Origin: Nautilus pompilius
Taxonomy: Eukaryota; Mollusca; Cephalopoda; Nautilida; Nautilidae
Direction of reading: 5' to 3'
Assembly (NCBI GenBank): GCA_018389105.1
Contig: JACATO010002191.1
Coordinates: 1 to 64,000, forward strand
Length of the DNA: 64,000 bases
The notes under the pieces are model-generated. The model saw nothing but the letters and a program-made list of their open reading frames with translations. It was not told the origin of the DNA and searched no databases. Of the stretch, positions 61,621-64,000 are shown piece by piece. Positions within the stretch are counted from its first letter, which is position 1; each line of letters begins with the position of its first letter. A program made the position numbers and the translations under genes.

Positions 61621-63475
61621 CTGGGCAGAGATAAACTAGAGAATTGTCATGTATATGTTATATATTGTGGATGGATAGGGGGTGGGGTGGGGAATTAGAA
61701 TAAACCTTTCCATGATGCAGATGGTTCTGGAAAATGTGTGTTTCGGATTTTTTTTTTTTTTTTTAAAAAAAGTACAAGAAAATAATTGTCAAAACTTTAA
61801 TTTAAGTTGTATTAACACCTAGAAATAGTCTAGAAACGAGGCGTATGCTGGAACAAACATTAAATACTTTGTATTGAAGGCCAAATTATACCAGACCTAA
61901 CAATAAAGTGATTTAAAAGATATTTTAAAAATAGAATGCAAAGATGAAACTTTTGAAACAAAACAACACCAACAAAAAAAAGACCAAACAGATATTTCAT
62001 AAGATGTAGTTTGCGTGAGTATACAGTAAAATGATTCTTGTGTCATCTATTATACTAATTAAAAATGTATTTTATAAACTGTTTATTTTTTTAAAAAAGT
62101 AGAAGAAAAGCAAAATACTTTTAAAATGTAGAGTTCCTGAAGTAGAATTTTGCTTCAATAATGCATCATGTCGAACCTGTAACTGGTGCAGCGTACAAGA
62201 AAAATGTATCATATTAAATGACAACAAGAAAAGGGGTCTAAATTGTTTCCTCACATTGAACTATTTAAGTAATGGCCTCCTCTTTAATCTTTGAGTTAGA
62301 GATATCAAAAGGAACAGAAGTTTCCTGCTACATCAGAAGATTAAACCATTTGTTTTTGTTTCTCTCTCTTGTCCAATCCCATGAATGGCAAAGTGTTAAT
62401 TAAAATTATCAAAATAATTTTTGTTTCATCAGAACACCTGTCACTTCGGTGACCTGGTGGTGCTATAAACAATCTGCACATGGTCCTGTCCACAGACCTA
62501 TAATGGCACCAACAAAGTATCAGTTCCAATGCTGTGTGCAGAACATTAAGAAACAGTAAGAAAAGAAAAAAAAATCATGATGCATTTTAAAAAAAAGAAA
62601 GAAAGAAAAAAGACTGCAGTATTACATTCTGGAGTTTGTTTACATAACGATAACTCAACCGTGTTTAATTATCTAAAGAACTGATAAATATCGGAATTTA
62701 AACCGCTACCTGTACGATAGTTTAAATGACGGAATAAACAAATATAGCCAACTGTAGACTGAATATGGTGAGTTTGTTTTTTTTTTCATTGCAGATTTCC
62801 AAATTATCCCAGATATGTTGGAAAAATTTTGTAGTCAAATTCTGATGTAGGCTATATAAAGTAGAGATAATTAGTCATTAGAAACAATACAAAATATAAA
62901 CCCTAGTCATTTGGTAAAGACCTGAGATCTATATTTGTACAAATTGCTCGAATCACCAAATTCTGAAAAGAGAGAAAACAAACAAAAAAACCCTCCAATG
63001 TCTGTATTCCATTTAAATTGTAGAGCTTTATTTTTATTTAATTCATTTCCTGCATTTCATTTTTATTACCCTTTTTAACTCTTAAGTTTAAATGCGTGTA
63101 AGGAAATTAATTATTTATGGTGGGTGACAATAACAAAACAAAACAAAAATCAAGGCAGCAACCAGCATCAGTATGAAGATTTCTGATTTCTAAAAAAAAA
63201 CAATGAGGATGTACAACAATGGCCAGGAGAGCAGTGTTGCTGCGGGGAAGGGAGGACTAAAAAACAGTAATCCGATGTCGTGTCAACAGCATTTAAAATT
63301 CTTTTTTATATAAAAAAAAAAATAAGGTAGGTTCATCAAGTATTATAATGATATCTTCGCATCATCAGTATCAGTGTATGACTAAATGTCACACGCTTCT
63401 GACCGATTTCCTAAACCGTATCCCGAGAAATGGGTCAGGGAAATAATATGAGACTGTGACCATGGCTTTGAATGA

Positions 63476-63515
63476 AGAAGAAGAAGAAGAGGAGGAGGAG
63501 GAGGAGGAGGAGGAG
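63476..63515. repeat. (GAA)n/(GAG)n microsatellite
   Basis: GAA units pass into GAG units. Confidence 0.9.
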
Positions 63516-63615
63516 AGGACTTTCGTTTTAAAATACAAACTGATGGATAGATCACGAACCCAAGGCCGAAACGTAGACCAACATGTACCCTAATTAACGT
63601 ACTTGTTCGATCTAA

Positions 63616-63670
63616 GGGGAGAGAGATGGGGAGAGAGATGGAGAGATGGAGAGAGAGATGGAGATGGATA
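63616..63670. repeat. GAGAGATGGAGA-type repeat
   Basis: A short copy of the same GATGGAGA purine motif seen at 15.3 and 30.9 kb. Confidence 0.85.
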
Positions 63671-63794
63671 AAAACGGAGTTAAATGACTCCACTCCACTC
63701 CACAGAAAATCGGACCATCGCCTGGTGGTGGTTGGTGGGGGGGGGTTAGGGTAAGGGGGACGACGACTTGGAGTAATACAACAGTTCAACTTAC

Positions 63795-63815
63795 CACCGT
63801 CAAAGGCTTAGCCAT
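63795..63815 (-). CDS. TMEM86A: Lysoplasmalogenase (TMEM86A/YhhN family), first coding exon of 7 codons
   Basis: ATG (63815-63813) begins MAKPLTV and reaches a strong donor GACGGTG|GTAAGTTG at codon phase 0. Joined to the 57135 exon this gives MAKPLTV-LKSVGPK, which lines up with the start of vertebrate TMEM86A proteins. The total length (239) agrees with the family norm of about 240. A TAA lies in frame two codons before the ATG, so the start is well fixed. The exon is too short to find by open-frame length. Confidence 0.85.
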
Positions 63816-63897
63816 AACTTAATCGGAATCTGCGCAAAGCATCAGCGAGCATCTACAATTCTACATTCTCTTTCTGTACAAGCTCTGTTTACAAAGC

Positions 63898-63953
63898 TAT
63901 ATATAGTCGGTTCATTACGTTACCTCATTAATATTCATTTATGTATTGATTGG
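63898..63953 (-). promoter_or_regulatory. Core promoter of the lysoplasmalogenase gene: TATA and CCAAT boxes
   Basis: On the minus strand TATATATA (63905-63898) lies about 83 bp before the ATG, and CCAATC (63953-63948) lies about 45 bp further upstream. The predicted transcription start is near 63870, giving a leader of roughly 55 nt. The region is CpG-richer than the intron. Confidence 0.5.
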
Positions 63954-64000
63954 TCCGTTGCCGTGGGTGTGTTGCAATTTTTTTTTTTTTTTTTACCGGA

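Larger units (their letters stand above)
57136..63794 (-). other. Intron of the lysoplasmalogenase gene (6.66 kb)
   Basis: GT-AG intron between GACGGTG|GTAAGTTG and ATTTTTCAG. It holds a SINE head (57650-57775), a Tc1 carboxyl-end relic (58790-59180), an (ATT)n run (60969-61000), a CpG pocket with another candidate exon (61130-61620), and GAG/GAA and GA-rich repeats near 63476-63670. The remaining sequence is AT-rich and unremarkable. Confidence 0.85.

Noticed and set aside
63382-63789. 135-codon minus-strand frame beside the TMEM86 first exon
   Set aside because: Low-complexity Pro and Leu/Ser runs come from GAG/GAA repeats, and it lies in the intron.

Overview
The window is eukaryotic: long AT-rich spacers, spliced genes, microsatellites, minisatellites, tRNA-derived SINEs and several decayed Tc1-like transposons. 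No bacterial operon structure, rRNA, tRNA or CRISPR array was seen. An intron-containing TMEM86A-type gene, many decayed Tc1/pogo transposons, a patchy CpG landscape, and a recurrent GGGAGATAACTC-type word that I associate with molluscan DNA suggest a lophotrochozoan, probably a mollusc. This placement is inference.

Two protein genes are well supported, both on the minus strand in the right half. (1) A lysoplasmalogenase gene (TMEM86A/YhhN family) has a 7-codon first exon at 63815-63795 and one large last exon at 57135-56437. They join in phase to give 239 residues. TATA and CCAAT boxes lie just upstream. (2) A large, lysine- and serine-rich, partly acidic protein that I cannot assign to a named family has exons at 43703-41938 and 39659-37555, joined by a matching splice pair. 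A probable first exon at 50342-50251 lies in a CpG-rich pocket. The full model is 1320 residues.

Layout. 1-5 kb: a candidate minus-strand exon (314-452), then AT-rich DNA with a 37-bp minisatellite (1993-2945). 5-15 kb: CpG-rich DNA without a firm gene, one candidate first exon (5749-5871), a 1.9-kb inverted-repeat structure (10442-12313) and a promoter-like cluster (14579-14940). 15.2-15.9 kb: a GA array passing into extreme GC-rich DNA. 19.7-21.9 kb: an old Tc1 relic split by a younger Tc1 element with IR/DR ends (20199-21829). 22.1-22.7 kb: a ~100-bp satellite with a perfect CRE in each unit. 23.8-24.8 kb: another Tc1 relic. 24.8-32 kb: CpG-rich DNA and a second GA array. 32.1-32.8 kb: a 57-bp satellite of 13 units. 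33.9-34.6 kb: a Tc1 relic. 35-61 kb: a CpG-poor block with the two genes, four SINE copies, a pogo-like transposase relic and a Tc1 tail. 61.1-64 kb: a CpG pocket with a candidate exon, then the lysoplasmalogenase promoter.

No new multi-gene system is evident. The most useful results are the two reconstructed gene models, the nested Tc1 insertion, the long inverted repeat, the excess of TGACGTCA sites and the two GA-to-GC arrays.
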